Shown here piece after piece: positions 26,878-35,306 of a stretch of DNA of 64,000 nt. The notes under the pieces are model-generated. The model did not search any database. It was not told where the DNA came from and was given only the letters and a program-made list of their open reading frames with translations. Source of the DNA: an uncultured Roseobacter sp. (lineage in GTDB: Bacteria > Pseudomonadota > Alphaproteobacteria > Rhodobacterales > Rhodobacteraceae); contig NZ_CANMNK010000007.1 in the NCBI RefSeq assembly GCF_947499265.1, positions 186,001 through 250,000 on the forward strand, in the 5' to 3' direction. The position numbers and the translations under genes are program-made. Within the stretch, counting starts at the first letter, position 1; every line of letters begins with the position of its first letter.

Positions 26878-27533
26878 AGGATGCGGCGATCGCTCTTGCG
26901 CTGACAGAGGGCGCGCGCGCGGCATCGGAAACCCTGCTGATGGATGCCACCAACCCCTGGGAACTGGATGCCGCGATGGTGGCACATGGGTTTGCCGTTG
27001 GCGTCTGCGAAGCGCAGGATCTGGAGGGGTTGGACGTCGGCCTTGCCCGGCGCGCAGGTCCGCAGGCTGGCACGAATGAACGGATTATCCCCATCCTGCC
27101 CCGCATGGTCTCCGAGGGCCGGCTGGGGCGCAGTGTGGGAGTTGGCTGGTACCGCTATCCGGGCGGTGGCGGGCTGGTCATTGATCCGCTGGTCGAAGAC
27201 CTTTTGCGGGAGGAGGCGTGGTTTGCCGGTGTCACACGTCAGGATCTGGATGATGCGGTTTTGGTTGAACGTGTCATCATGGGCATGACGCAATCGGCGC
27301 TTGCGCTTTTGGCGCAGGGCGCGGAACACGCGCGCATCGATCAGATCAGCATTGATGCGGTTGGATTTCCCCCAGGATCGGGCGGTGTGTTGAACCATGT
27401 CGCGTTTCTGGGTCAGGCAGAGGTGACAAGGTGCTTCGAACGGATGTCCTGGCCTGCGCGATGTCTCCGGCAGACGCAGGCCAATCTGGGCGCGTTTTTC
27501 GGCGCGGAAAGCCAGATCAGTTCTGGCAGATGA
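26874..27533 (+). CDS. stand-alone 3-hydroxyacyl-CoA dehydrogenase C-terminal-domain protein
   Basis: A 219-residue protein coupled to boxR by GTGA overlap. It reads as the two helical C-terminal domains of FadB/FadJ-type 3-hydroxyacyl-CoA dehydrogenase. The segment MVSEGRLGRSVGVGWYRYPGG matches the end of the first domain, and ERVIMGMTQSALALLAQGAE with IDAVGFPPGSGG matches the second. There is no N-terminal Rossmann domain or GxGxxG, and the catalytic His-Glu pair of the full enzyme is not evident. It may bind 3-hydroxyadipyl-CoA as a partner protein, or be a remnant kept in frame. It meets the convergent DUF2165 gene with 17 bases overlap. Confidence 0.75.
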   Translation: MKDAAIALALTEGARAASETLLMDATNPWELDAAMVAHGFAVGVCEAQDLEGLDVGLARRAGPQAGTNERIIPILPRMVSEGRLGRSVGVGWYRYPGGGGLVIDPLVEDLLREEAWFAGVTRQDLDDAVLVERVIMGMTQSALALLAQGAEHARIDQISIDAVGFPPGSGGVLNHVAFLGQAEVTRCFERMSWPARCLRQTQANLGAFFGAESQISSGR

Positions 27534-28005
27534 GCACCATGGTTGCGAGGCCCCATAACGTCATCTGGTAATGCGTATTTTGCGCGTCTTCATGACAGAA
27601 CCAGTAGCAAAAATGGTTTCCGACGATGAGAAACCCGGCCCAGACAGCGGTAAAGCTGGTGGCACCCAACAGCGCCAAAGCCCGGCCTGTTTCGGGTGTT
27701 GCGGTCCCGATACTTCCCATCAGCAACCCGATGGTCCCGACCCAAAGAAGGGCACAGGCGAGCCCTTCGACCAGGATCACCAGGCGAAAAGCACCCCTTT
27801 GAAGTTTGCGATCTGATATGGCCCGGTGTGCGACCTCCTTGAAGGCGTCCGGGTAGGTTTCGCGCATGCGGGTCATGGCCAGGACTTCGGCGGTGTATGT
27901 TTCGTTCACTGAGGGATAAAGCAGATTATCGCGCAGTCCCAATGTCAGCCACGATGCGATCAACCCCGTGGCAATGGCCTGTGCCAGCAATAATACAGTG
28001 TCCAT
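27517..28005 (-). CDS. DUF2165 family membrane protein
   Basis: A 162-residue integral membrane protein with four hydrophobic segments. The C-terminal stretch GNHFCYWFCHEDAQNTHYQ followed by MTLWGL is the DUF2165 signature. An AGAGGA site lies six bases before the ATG. The function of the family is unknown; it is annotated as a predicted small inner-membrane protein. It is on the opposite strand to the box genes and its 3' end overlaps the preceding gene tail-to-tail, so no terminator separates them. Confidence 0.82.
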   Translation of the reverse strand: MDTVLLLAQAIATGLIASWLTLGLRDNLLYPSVNETYTAEVLAMTRMRETYPDAFKEVAHRAISDRKLQRGAFRLVILVEGLACALLWVGTIGLLMGSIGTATPETGRALALLGATSFTAVWAGFLIVGNHFCYWFCHEDAQNTHYQMTLWGLATMVLICQN

Positions 28006-28040
28006 GTCAAATCCTCTTGGTGCTTCGGAAAACAGACAAG

Positions 28041-28069
28041 AAAAAAGGGGCCGCGCAGCGCGCGACCCC
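28041..28069 (-). terminator. rho-independent terminator of the binding-protein gene
   Basis: On the minus strand a GC-rich hairpin (GGGG...GCGCG / CGCGC...CCCC with one mismatch and a three-base loop) is followed by six T residues. It lies 17 bases after the stop of the ABC binding protein. Confidence 0.85.
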
Positions 28070-28086
28070 CTGTCATGTGGTCCGGA

Positions 28087-29751
28087 TCAGGTCCAGGCGA
28101 CACGCGCCGGATGGAACTCGAACGCGATGTGGTGGCCGGCACCCACAAGCCCTTCCTTGGTGAAGTTGTAGAGCGACCGCCAATAAGGCTGGATCGTCAC
28201 GCCTTCTTCCTGAATCAGCGCCTGCATGTCTTTCATCAGCTTGCGGCGTTCTTCCACGTCCGCCGTTGCCAGCGCGACATCGAGCATCTTGTCGAACTCG
28301 GCATTGGACCAGCCGAATTCATTCCAGGCCTCGCCGGAGCGATAGGCCAGCGCCCAGATCTGCACGCCCAGCGGACGGTGGTTCCAGTTGGTCGAGGAGA
28401 AGGGATACTTCGTCCAGTCGTTCCAGAATGTGGAGCCGGGCAGGATCGTCCGTTTGACCTTGATGCCTGCGTCGCGCAGCTGTGCTGCCACCGCATCGGT
28501 GGTGTCCTTGCGCCAGGCGTCGTCAATGGAGAAGAGCTCGTGCTCATAATCGCCCATGCCGGCCTCATCCATCAGCGCCTTGGCGGCTGCGGGGTCGACC
28601 GTGCGGGCGGGCAATTCGGCATAATCCGGATGCATCGGACCTACGTGGTGGTTTTCGGCTTCAAGGCCGCGACCGCCATAACCCAGTTCCAGCAGCACCG
28701 CATTGTCCACCGCCATGGACAAGGCCTGACGCACGCGCTTGTCTTCATAAGGTTTTACGCCATCCACTTCGGCCAGTTGGTTCGGACGGATCACAATGGT
28801 CGCCGCTGTAGCGATGGAGTTTTCAACCCAGCCGTCCAGGGTGGAGAAGATGTCGATAAAGTCGCCCTCGATGGAATAAAGCGCATCGATCTCTTCAGCT
28901 TCAGCCGCGGCCACAAAGGCAGAGGGGTCTGTGCCGTAGTCGATGTATTCGATCCGATCCATGTAGGGTCCGCCGAAGACCTCGGTGCCCCACCATGTGT
29001 GCTCTTCGTTCTTGACGATTACGCCTTTTACGCCAACTTCGAGCGATTCTGGTAGGTAAGGGCCGGTGCCGATGGGATTGTCCATCATGGCGGCCGCATC
29101 AAAGCCCGCAGGCGTGATCGCCGCCGGGTAGTCCGCCATGCCAGGGATCAGTGAGATATCAGGGCGCGGCAGGGCCAGTTTGACGGTGTGGCTGTCTACA
29201 ACTGTAATGGCGCCGTCGATGGCCTGGCCTGAGGCCTCATCGATGAGAACACCGAAACGGCCCGCCATCGAGTTGCCTTCAAGGGCCTTGTCACACCAGC
29301 CGGTGATGTTGCGGGCCACGTCTTCGGCAGTGAAATCGTCGCCGTTGTTCCACTTCACGCCCTTGCGAACGTTCAGCGTGTATTCGGTGGCGTTGTCGTT
29401 GATTTCCCAGCTTTCCAGTAGCGCGGGGGTGAATGTGCCGTCATTTTCGTAGATGACCAGATATTCCAGCCAGCCGCGGCTGTAGTTGGCGATCTGTGAC
29501 CAGTCATAGGTGCGCGGGTCTTTCAAAGCGCGCACTTCTTGCTGGTAGCGGACGGTGCCGCCGGTCTGATGGCCATCCGCGCGCGCAGGTGCGGCCATGC
29601 CGATCATGGAATAGGCAGTGGCCGCTGTGGCGCCGAACGCGCTCGCCATGGCCAGGAATTCGCGACGATTTACCGGGTCCGTGCCGACCTTCGCGGCGGA
29701 CTCCACGACCGTCTTCGGCAAAGGTTTGCCGGTGCGTGTGAAAAATGTCAT
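28087..29751 (-). CDS. ABC transporter substrate-binding protein, dipeptide/nickel (SBP_bac_5) family
   Basis: A 554-residue periplasmic receptor. It starts at ATG 29751 after AGGAAG; the frame extends upstream but without signal features. A twin-arginine signal (RR at 29-30, then [19 protein letters not shown] and an ARA cleavage site) precedes a mature domain with the family pattern [18 protein letters not shown] and NPIGTGPY. It should bind peptides, opines or similar solutes. No permease or ATPase genes are adjacent: neighbours are DUF2165 and RidA. It is therefore an orphan receptor here, with a strong terminator of its own. Confidence 0.9.
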   Translation of the reverse strand: MTFFTRTGKPLPKTVVESAAKVGTDPVNRREFLAMASAFGATAATAYSMIGMAAPARADGHQTGGTVRYQQEVRALKDPRTYDWSQIANYSRGWLEYLVIYENDGTFTPALLESWEINDNATEYTLNVRKGVKWNNGDDFTAEDVARNITGWCDKALEGNSMAGRFGVLIDEASGQAIDGAITVVDSHTVKLALPRPDISLIPGMADYPAAITPAGFDAAAMMDNPIGTGPYLPESLEVGVKGVIVKNEEHTWWGTEVFGGPYMDRIEYIDYGTDPSAFVAAAEAEEIDALYSIEGDFIDIFSTLDGWVENSIATAATIVIRPNQLAEVDGVKPYEDKRVRQALSMAVDNAVLLELGYGGRGLEAENHHVGPMHPDYAELPARTVDPAAAKALMDEAGMGDYEHELFSIDDAWRKDTTDAVAAQLRDAGIKVKRTILPGSTFWNDWTKYPFSSTNWNHRPLGVQIWALAYRSGEAWNEFGWSNAEFDKMLDVALATADVEERRKLMKDMQALIQEEGVTIQPYWRSLYNFTKEGLVGAGHHIAFEFHPARVAWT

Positions 29752-30696
29752 TTTCTTCCTCTCTGTTGGTGCGCGCATCGTCGCGCGCAGTGCCGGATTC
29801 TTGCTCCGGAGTGGTGATGCAGTTGTTCTGCTTTCTTGGCGTCCTCTCGAGGACGGCTGGAGTGTCATTGCTAGAGCTTGTGGCGTCAACCCCATCGGAG
29901 CGTCACAAGACCCCCTGAGGCGGGGAGGCCCGAACAGTGAAACGCCTGGATCGCGTATGTCCATTTCTGATCGGCGCGTGGCTTGATGTGCCCGATGCGG
30001 GAAGGGCAGGTGCAAATTTTGCTGTTGGGGGCGCATTTTGAACAGTCAGTGTCGCTCTTGCACCTTGATCGCGCGCGGGAATTTGGCAGCCATCTGGCCA
30101 GTTCTTGATACGGATCAGTCCAAAAAAAGCCAAAAAAGGCAATCAAAGCGGTTTGAAATTTTTTTCCTGCTTGTTTTTTTATTCAACGGCAATCCGCCCG
30201 ATTTGGGTGGATATGGTTTGGTTTTGGAGGAGATGCCTGGTCATCGAATCTTCTTTTAAAACCGCGCGCGCCCCTTAATTTCGCCTGGGTAATGGCGTCG
30301 ATTGCCCATAGTTGCCGGTGCCGCCGCTACGGATAACGATGGGCGTACTACGGGCTGCAGCACATGCCCATTTCATCGGGTGTTTTGGACGTGTCACCAG
30401 ATCGCCAAAACAGCTTTTCAGCTCCGCATTCAGGTTCGGGCTGTCCCTGAAGAAATCGCGGCTGCGCTTTTTTGACAAGCACAGGCGTATCCATGACCTC
30501 AGCAGCGGCGAGTGCCGCCGCAACGGCGGGCCAATCGTTTCTGATTTTGCCGGAAATGGAGGTTATCCCAAAGGCTCCACTTCAAGGAAATCAACAAGCG
30601 GCCCTGCGAACCACCTGTGTCAGAAAGGATGATTTGCAGTTTCAAACCGGGCGTGCATCGGCAAGTATCAAGTGGCTCAGATAGATGGAGAGGCCA
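29752..30696. other. 945-base intergenic region with no convincing gene
   Basis: The part next to the binding protein (29752-29860) would be its leader and holds three short inverted repeats: GCGCG/CGCGC near 29770-29787, CCGGA/TCCGG (29793-29809) and GTCCTC-tc-GAGGAC (29841-29854). The centre (30120-30280) is markedly AT-rich for this genome. From 30280 to 30690 several short frames exist on both strands, none with a recognisable domain; one (30472-30684, plus, TTG start) has Ala-rich, low-complexity sequence. This may be a decayed gene or regulatory DNA. Confidence 0.5.
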
Positions 30697-31089
30697 ATGA
30701 AATCTCTTTTGCCCAGCAGCATCGCGCCGCCCTTTGCTCGCTATTCTCATGGCGTGGAATTGCCTGCGGGCGCACGCGTGGTGCGCACATCGGGCCAGTT
30801 GGGTTTGGCGCGGGATGGCTCTGTCCCGGACGGGGCGGAAGCGCAGGCCAAGATCTGTTTTGCGAATATCCTGGCCATTCTGGGTGAGGCGGGCATGGGG
30901 GCGGCGCAGGTCTGCCATGTGAGCGCCTTTGTCACCGATCGAGCGCATATGGCGGGCTATATGCGGGCGCGGGATGCTTTTTTGGCAGAGGTGGAGGTGC
31001 TGCCCTCCTCGACCCTCATGATCGTGTCCGGCTTTACCCGGCCCGAGTTTGTTGTTGAGGTTGAGGTTTGGGCCGCGATGACGCCCTAG
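30697..31089 (+). CDS. RidA/YjgF family protein
   Basis: A 130-residue member of the RidA family, which in its archetype hydrolyses reactive enamine/imine intermediates. The start YSHGVELPAGARVVRTSGQLG and the end STLMIVSGFTRPEFVVEVEV match the fold, but the usual catalytic arginine position is only partly conserved, so it may be one of the RidA subgroups with other activity. ATG 30697 follows GGAGAGG; an ATG four codons upstream also lies in frame. Its last four bases overlap the convergent small gene. Confidence 0.85.
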   Translation: MKSLLPSSIAPPFARYSHGVELPAGARVVRTSGQLGLARDGSVPDGAEAQAKICFANILAILGEAGMGAAQVCHVSAFVTDRAHMAGYMRARDAFLAEVEVLPSSTLMIVSGFTRPEFVVEVEVWAAMTP

Positions 31090-31301
31090 GTTTCTCTAGA
31101 ATACTCCTTGCGGATCAGTTTTTTCAGCGTCCACACGAATGTGCCGCCGAAAAACGCCCCGGCAATCCCCAGGGTCTCGAACATCGCAGGCCCCTGAGGC
31201 ATGCCCCGATATGCAATGGCGCCGATCATCAGGATCAGACCGGCGATGGAAACATAAAGCCGGAATTGCAGTTCTTTCTTGTCGGGGCCGTATTTGCTCA
31301 T
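31086..31301 (-). CDS. small two-span membrane protein
   Basis: A 71-residue protein with a charged start (MSKYGPDKKELQ), two hydrophobic helices (about 16-32 and 41-58) and a basic end. The ATG overlaps the stop of the DinB-like gene (ATGA), so it is translated as its partner. No family recognised; topology suggests an inner-membrane peptide. Confidence 0.65.
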   Translation of the reverse strand: MSKYGPDKKELQFRLYVSIAGLILMIGAIAYRGMPQGPAMFETLGIAGAFFGGTFVWTLKKLIRKEYSRET

Positions 31302-31813
31302 TGCCAGTAAACCTGGGCTGACAAGGCGCGATCATATCGCAGGTGGAAGTCATCAAGCTGTGGCGGGTCAATGCCCAGGGCGTGCAGCTGAACATGCGCC
31401 TGCCCGCGGTGATGGACCTGATGCTGGAAGAGATGCAGCAGAAGGGCCTGAACCTCTTCGTGAACCGTTTCTTCGTGGCGTTCTGTCGGGCGCATTTCCA
31501 AAAGCATCTCTGGAGTCAATTTGGCGCAAAACCGGATCAGCCTTGCATCAAGTTTCGCCTGCGCCTCTGCGAGATCAGCCATGGCTGGGATGTCGTCGCG
31601 CCGGTAGACCGCCCGCCCCAGTCCTTTCTGCTCAATTGCGTCCAGATAATAGAGGTCGACCTCATGGATGTGATTGAGCGTCCTGCTGAGGGTCGGAAAA
31701 AACCCCGGCGCGGGATCATGGGCGGCGGTCTCCGGCAGCCGTGTTGCAGCGCCAAAGAGTGTCGCATTTGCCCAGGCGTTGTTGGCCGCCATGGTTTTGA
31801 AAGCTTCGACCAT
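31298..31813 (-). CDS. DinB-fold metal-dependent protein
   Basis: A 171-residue four-helix protein of the DinB/YfiT superfamily. The histidine set typical of the metal site is visible: one in LNHIHEVDLYY and two in FQHQVHHRGQAH. Members include thiol-dependent S-transferases and the mycothiol-dependent maleylpyruvate isomerase. Its genomic place, 96 bases downstream of fumarylacetoacetase and on the same strand, is suggestive because no classical maleylacetoacetate isomerase is visible nearby. That role is inference; many DinB proteins remain uncharacterised. Confidence 0.8.
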   Translation of the reverse strand: MVEAFKTMAANNAWANATLFGAATRLPETAAHDPAPGFFPTLSRTLNHIHEVDLYYLDAIEQKGLGRAVYRRDDIPAMADLAEAQAKLDARLIRFCAKLTPEMLLEMRPTERHEETVHEEVQALLLHLFQHQVHHRGQAHVQLHALGIDPPQLDDFHLRYDRALSAQVYWQ

Positions 31814-31909
31814 CCTTGCCTCTTCTTGAAGAAGTCAATTGTCTTTTAGCGACCCTAACAGGTCCCCCCATGCGTGCAGAGTTTTTTGTCGGCGAAAGCG
31901 GTGGTGGCT

Positions 31910-33163
31910 CTACGGAAAGTCGATTGCGGGCAGGATTTTGCCGGTGCAGGCGCCAAAGCCCACTTTATAGCCGTCTCCTTGTGCATGCCCGGTCAATGTC
32001 AGCGTGTCGCCGTCGTCGATGAAGCAGCGCGTTGTGCCATCCTGCAAGGCAATCGGTTTCTCGCCGCCCCAGCTCAGCTCCAGCAGCGAACCGCGCTGAT
32101 CTTTCTCGGGGCCTGATATCGTGCCCGATCCCAAAAGATCACCTGCGTTCATCGCGCAACCCGATGATGCATGATGTGCCAGTTGCTGTGCGGCGGAATA
32201 ATACATTTCCTTGTAGTTGGTCCGCGCGATCACCTCCGATGCGCCACCATCCGGTTCAATCAGTACCGCAAGGTCGATGTCGAACAACATAGGCCGCGGT
32301 TCCTGCAGATAAGGCAGCAGGTCTTTCTCGCGTTCCGGCGTGGAGGTGCGGAAGGGATCCAGCGCGGCGGTGGTCACGATCCACGGGCTGATGGAGGTGG
32401 CAAAGGCCTTGGCCTGAAAGGGCCCAAGCGGCTGGTATTCCCAGGCCTGGATGTCACGCGCGGACCAGTCGTTCAAAAGCACATAGCCAAAGATCATCTG
32501 ATCGGCTTCGGCCACAGAAATCGGTTGTCCCATTTGCGTCGACATGCCGACGACCGCACCCATCTCCAATTCGATGTCGAGCTTCTGGCAGGGACCGAAA
32601 GCGGGCAGGTCGGCATCTGGCGCCTTGGTCTGGCCTGAGGGTCTGCGGATCTCCGTCCCGCTGACGACGACAGTGCTGGCGCGGCCATTATAGCCGATGG
32701 GGATGTGCAGCCAGTTGGGTGGGAGCGCGTTTTCAGCGCCGCGAAACATGGTGCCGACATTGGTGGCGTGATGCCGTCCCGCGTAAAAGTCAGTGTATTC
32801 GGAGACGACCAGCGGCATGTGCAGGCGGACCTGAGACATGGGCACCAAATGCGGTGCGATCATGGCTTGTTCCGGCGCGTATTCTTTCAGCAATTCAGTG
32901 AGCCGGTTGCGTAGCTTTTGCCAGGCATCGGGGCCCAACTCCATCACGTCATTCCAGAAGGGCAGATCAAAGACCGGCTCTTCGCTCAGCCTGATCAGGC
33001 CCGCAGCTTCAACCGCTGCCATGTCCAGCACCTGATCGCCAATGGCGACGCCACAGCGCGCGTCATGCGGGTCGTTGGAGAAGACGCCACACGGCAGGTT
33101 GTTCAGCGGGAAATGCGTATCGGGATCATTCGCGCTGGCAACCCAGCTTTTTGTCAGTGGCAT
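31910..33163 (-). CDS. fahA: fumarylacetoacetase
   Basis: A 417-residue enzyme cleaving fumarylacetoacetate to fumarate and acetoacetate, last step of tyrosine/homogentisate breakdown. Diagnostic segments are SEYTDFYAGRHHATNVG with metal Asp and catalytic His, WLHIPIGYNGRASTVVVSG, DIELEMGAVVG, and LNDWSARDIQAWEYQPLGP. Length is as for the family. ATG 33163 is chosen over an upstream in-frame start because it gives the usual N-terminus. Same strand as hmgA, with a small membrane-peptide gene between. Confidence 0.96.
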   Translation of the reverse strand: MPLTKSWVASANDPDTHFPLNNLPCGVFSNDPHDARCGVAIGDQVLDMAAVEAAGLIRLSEEPVFDLPFWNDVMELGPDAWQKLRNRLTELLKEYAPEQAMIAPHLVPMSQVRLHMPLVVSEYTDFYAGRHHATNVGTMFRGAENALPPNWLHIPIGYNGRASTVVVSGTEIRRPSGQTKAPDADLPAFGPCQKLDIELEMGAVVGMSTQMGQPISVAEADQMIFGYVLLNDWSARDIQAWEYQPLGPFQAKAFATSISPWIVTTAALDPFRTSTPEREKDLLPYLQEPRPMLFDIDLAVLIEPDGGASEVIARTNYKEMYYSAAQQLAHHASSGCAMNAGDLLGSGTISGPEKDQRGSLLELSWGGEKPIALQDGTTRCFIDDGDTLTLTGHAQGDGYKVGFGACTGKILPAIDFP

Positions 33164-33262
33164 CTGGGGCGGTCCCGATTTGAAGTCCCTTGAAATACCT
33201 GCCTCAGTCTGTAGTCGAAGGGGCATTTCGGGAGATCTGTTTCAATGAAAACCGGAAACCTT

Positions 33263-33379
33263 TCAGTCATCCTTTGGGGTGTCTCCGCGCTTCTTGCGGG
33301 CTTGAAGCCAGCGGAACAAAAAGAAAAAGGCGACGAAGACGCCGATCCAGAAGAGGAGGTCAACAAGTGCAGTGTTCAT
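33263..33379 (-). CDS. 38-residue single-span membrane peptide between hmgA and fahA
   Basis: A short frame starting 10 bases after the hmgA stop: MNTALVDLLFWIGVFVAFFF, then a basic tail (RWLQARKKRGDTPKDD). It has a clear hydrophobic helix followed by positive charges, so an N-out/C-in inner-membrane peptide is plausible. The ribosome site (GGGAAG) is rather far upstream, so translation may depend on coupling to hmgA. I do not recognise a family. Confidence rests on the clean helix-plus-basic-tail pattern and tight gene packing. Confidence 0.5.
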   Translation of the reverse strand: MNTALVDLLFWIGVFVAFFFLFRWLQARKKRGDTPKDD

Positions 33380-33388
33380 GCACAGTAC

Positions 33389-34750
33389 TTATTTCTTCCC
33401 GGGCGTTCCGTCGAACTTTTTCTCAATATCGCGCCAACAATCGATGTAGTCGTCCTGCAGCGGCGCTTCCTTCGCGGCAAATGCTGTCAGGTGCTGCGGG
33501 AAGCGGGTCTCGAACATGAAACTCATCGTATTGGCGAGGTATTCGGGCGCCAGTTCGGCGTTGGAGGCGCCGTCAAAGGCGTTCTTGTCGGGGCCATGGG
33601 GTAGCATCATATTGTGGAGGCTCATACCGCCTGGCACAAATCCTTGTGGTTTGGCGTCATAGATACCGTAGATATTGCCCATCAGTTCCGACATGACGTT
33701 CTTGTGGTACCACGGCGGGCGGAACGTGTCTTCAGCCACCATCCAACGGTCCCGAAAGAGCACGAAATCGATGTTGGCGGTGCCCTCCACACCAGAGGGG
33801 GCGGTCAGCACGGTAAAGATCGACGGGTCGGGATGGTCGAAGAGGATCGCGCCGACCGGGCAGTAGGTGCGCAGATCGTATTTCACCGGCGCGTAGTTTC
33901 CGTGCCAGGCGACCACATCCAGCGGGCTGTGACCAATCTCGGTCTCATGGAACTGACCACACCATTTGATCGTCACGGTGGAGGGGGTTTCGCGGTCCTC
34001 AAAGGCTGCAACCGGTGTCTTGAAGTCGCGACGGTTCGCCATGCAGTTCGCACCGATGGGGCCACGGCCCGGCAGTTCGAATTTCTGACCGTAGTTCTCG
34101 CAGACAAAGCCGCGGCACGGCCCCTCCAGCACTTCGACCCGGTAGAGCAGACCGCGTGGCAGGATCGCGATTTCCTGCGGCGCGATGTCGATGACACCCA
34201 GTTCGGTGCAAAACCGCAGACGTCCCTCTTGTGGCACCACCAGCAATTCGCTGTCGGCGGAGTAGAAATAGCTGTCCACCATGGAGGCCGTGACCAGATA
34301 GATATGGCTGGCCATGCCGACCTGCGTGTTGACATCGCCCGCCGTTGTCATGGTGCGCATGCCCGTCAGCCAGGTCATCTCTGCCGCGCCATGCGGCACC
34401 GGATCCCAGCGGTATTGCCCCAGAGAGGTGACATCCTCGGGGATATGTGGCGCGGATTTCCAATAGGGCAGATCGATCTTTTCATAGCGGTGCGAATGCT
34501 TGACCGAGGGGCGGATGCGGTAGCACCAGGTGCGTTCGTTCTGATGGCTGGGTGCGGTGAAAGCGGTCCCTGAAAGCTGCTCGCCGTAGAGGCCGTAGTT
34601 CACCTTTTGCGGTGAATTCATCCCTTGCGGCAAAGCCCCGGGCAGCGCCTCGGTCTCGAAATCATTGCCAAACCCGGGCATGTAGCCAGCAACCGTGCCT
34701 GCACCGCTGGCTGCTTGCGTTAAACCTGTTGGTGTCACCTGTCTATTCAC
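33389..34750 (-). CDS. hmgA: homogentisate 1,2-dioxygenase
   Basis: A 453-residue cupin-type Fe(II) dioxygenase opening homogentisate to maleylacetoacetate. Matching segments include [19 protein letters not shown] at the start, the central [21 protein letters not shown], and the iron/His region near [20 protein letters not shown]. The GTG at 34750 has an AAGGGAG site at good spacing and gives MNRQVTPTG; the TTG six codons earlier is unlikely. It diverges from a MarR gene, with an inverted repeat between. Confidence 0.97.
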   Translation of the reverse strand: MNRQVTPTGLTQAASGAGTVAGYMPGFGNDFETEALPGALPQGMNSPQKVNYGLYGEQLSGTAFTAPSHQNERTWCYRIRPSVKHSHRYEKIDLPYWKSAPHIPEDVTSLGQYRWDPVPHGAAEMTWLTGMRTMTTAGDVNTQVGMASHIYLVTASMVDSYFYSADSELLVVPQEGRLRFCTELGVIDIAPQEIAILPRGLLYRVEVLEGPCRGFVCENYGQKFELPGRGPIGANCMANRRDFKTPVAAFEDRETPSTVTIKWCGQFHETEIGHSPLDVVAWHGNYAPVKYDLRTYCPVGAILFDHPDPSIFTVLTAPSGVEGTANIDFVLFRDRWMVAEDTFRPPWYHKNVMSELMGNIYGIYDAKPQGFVPGGMSLHNMMLPHGPDKNAFDGASNAELAPEYLANTMSFMFETRFPQHLTAFAAKEAPLQDDYIDCWRDIEKKFDGTPGKK

Positions 34751-34786
34751 TGCGCGCTCCCTTGCCAAAGACCTGCGCGCTTGTAA

Positions 34787-34804
34787 TAGTTGTTTTTGTA
34801 ACTA
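34787..34804. promoter_or_regulatory. candidate MarR operator between hmgA and the regulator
   Basis: Inverted repeat TAGTT (34787-34791) and AACTA (34800-34804) around GTTTTTGT, flanked by TTGT and ACAA, in a 67-base divergent intergenic region. An operator here could control both hmgA and the regulator. Confidence 0.45.
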
Positions 34805-34817
34805 ACAAGGGATCCCA

Positions 34818-35285
34818 ATGACGACACCCGAAAATGACACCTTCGATTTACAGGATTTCCTGCCCTATCTACTCAATCAGGCAGCGGAGGTCAGCAGCCT
34901 TGAGTTTCAGCAGGTGTACAAGGACCGTTATGGGATGTTGCGGACGGAGTGGCGGGTGCTGTTCCATCTGGGGCTCTATGGCAGCATGACAGCGGTTGAG
35001 ATCGGGACCGCCGCGAAAATGCACAAGACCAAGATCAGCCGCGCGGTGCATCGGTTGGCGGAGCGACGGTTCCTGACCCGCAGCCGTGACGAAAGCGATC
35101 GTCGGGTGGAACATCTGGGCCTGACAGCGCGCGGGCAGGCGGCATACAAAGACCTGCGGGAAGTTGCCCGAACCTATGACGAGACGCTGAGCGGGCAGTT
35201 TGACCCGGCTGACCTCGAAACGCTGCGCAAGGCATTGCGGTTGCTGGCGCAAATGCCCCCGGTGGACAAGGCGAAAGGCCCCTGA
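34818..35285 (+). CDS. MarR family transcriptional regulator, probable hmg repressor
   Basis: A 155-residue winged-helix regulator. The centre shows EWRVLFHLGLYGSMTAVEIG, the recognition helix region MHKTKISRAVHRLAERRFL and the wing RSRDESDRRVEHLGLTARG with the conserved D-x-R of MarR proteins. It is divergent from hmgA, and a palindrome lies between them, so it most likely regulates homogentisate catabolism in response to a pathway intermediate. The ligand is unknown. Its stop falls in an inverted repeat that may terminate transcription. Confidence 0.88.
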   Translation: MTTPENDTFDLQDFLPYLLNQAAEVSSLEFQQVYKDRYGMLRTEWRVLFHLGLYGSMTAVEIGTAAKMHKTKISRAVHRLAERRFLTRSRDESDRRVEHLGLTARGQAAYKDLREVARTYDETLSGQFDPADLETLRKALRLLAQMPPVDKAKGP

Positions 35286-35298
35286 ACAGGCCTTTCGC
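35271..35298. terminator. convergent inverted repeat after the MarR gene
   Basis: Perfect 10-bp repeat GCGAAAGGCC (35271-35280) and GGCCTTTCGC (35289-35298) with an eight-base loop, spanning the MarR stop and ending just before the convergent exported-protein gene. No T-tract. Confidence 0.55.
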
Positions 35299-35306
35299 GT
35301 GGTGGT

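Noticed and set aside
30312-30632. 106-codon plus-strand frame and an 82-codon minus-strand frame over the same region
   Set aside because: Mutually overlapping, without domain, ribosome site or neighbour coupling; kept only as an uncertain region.
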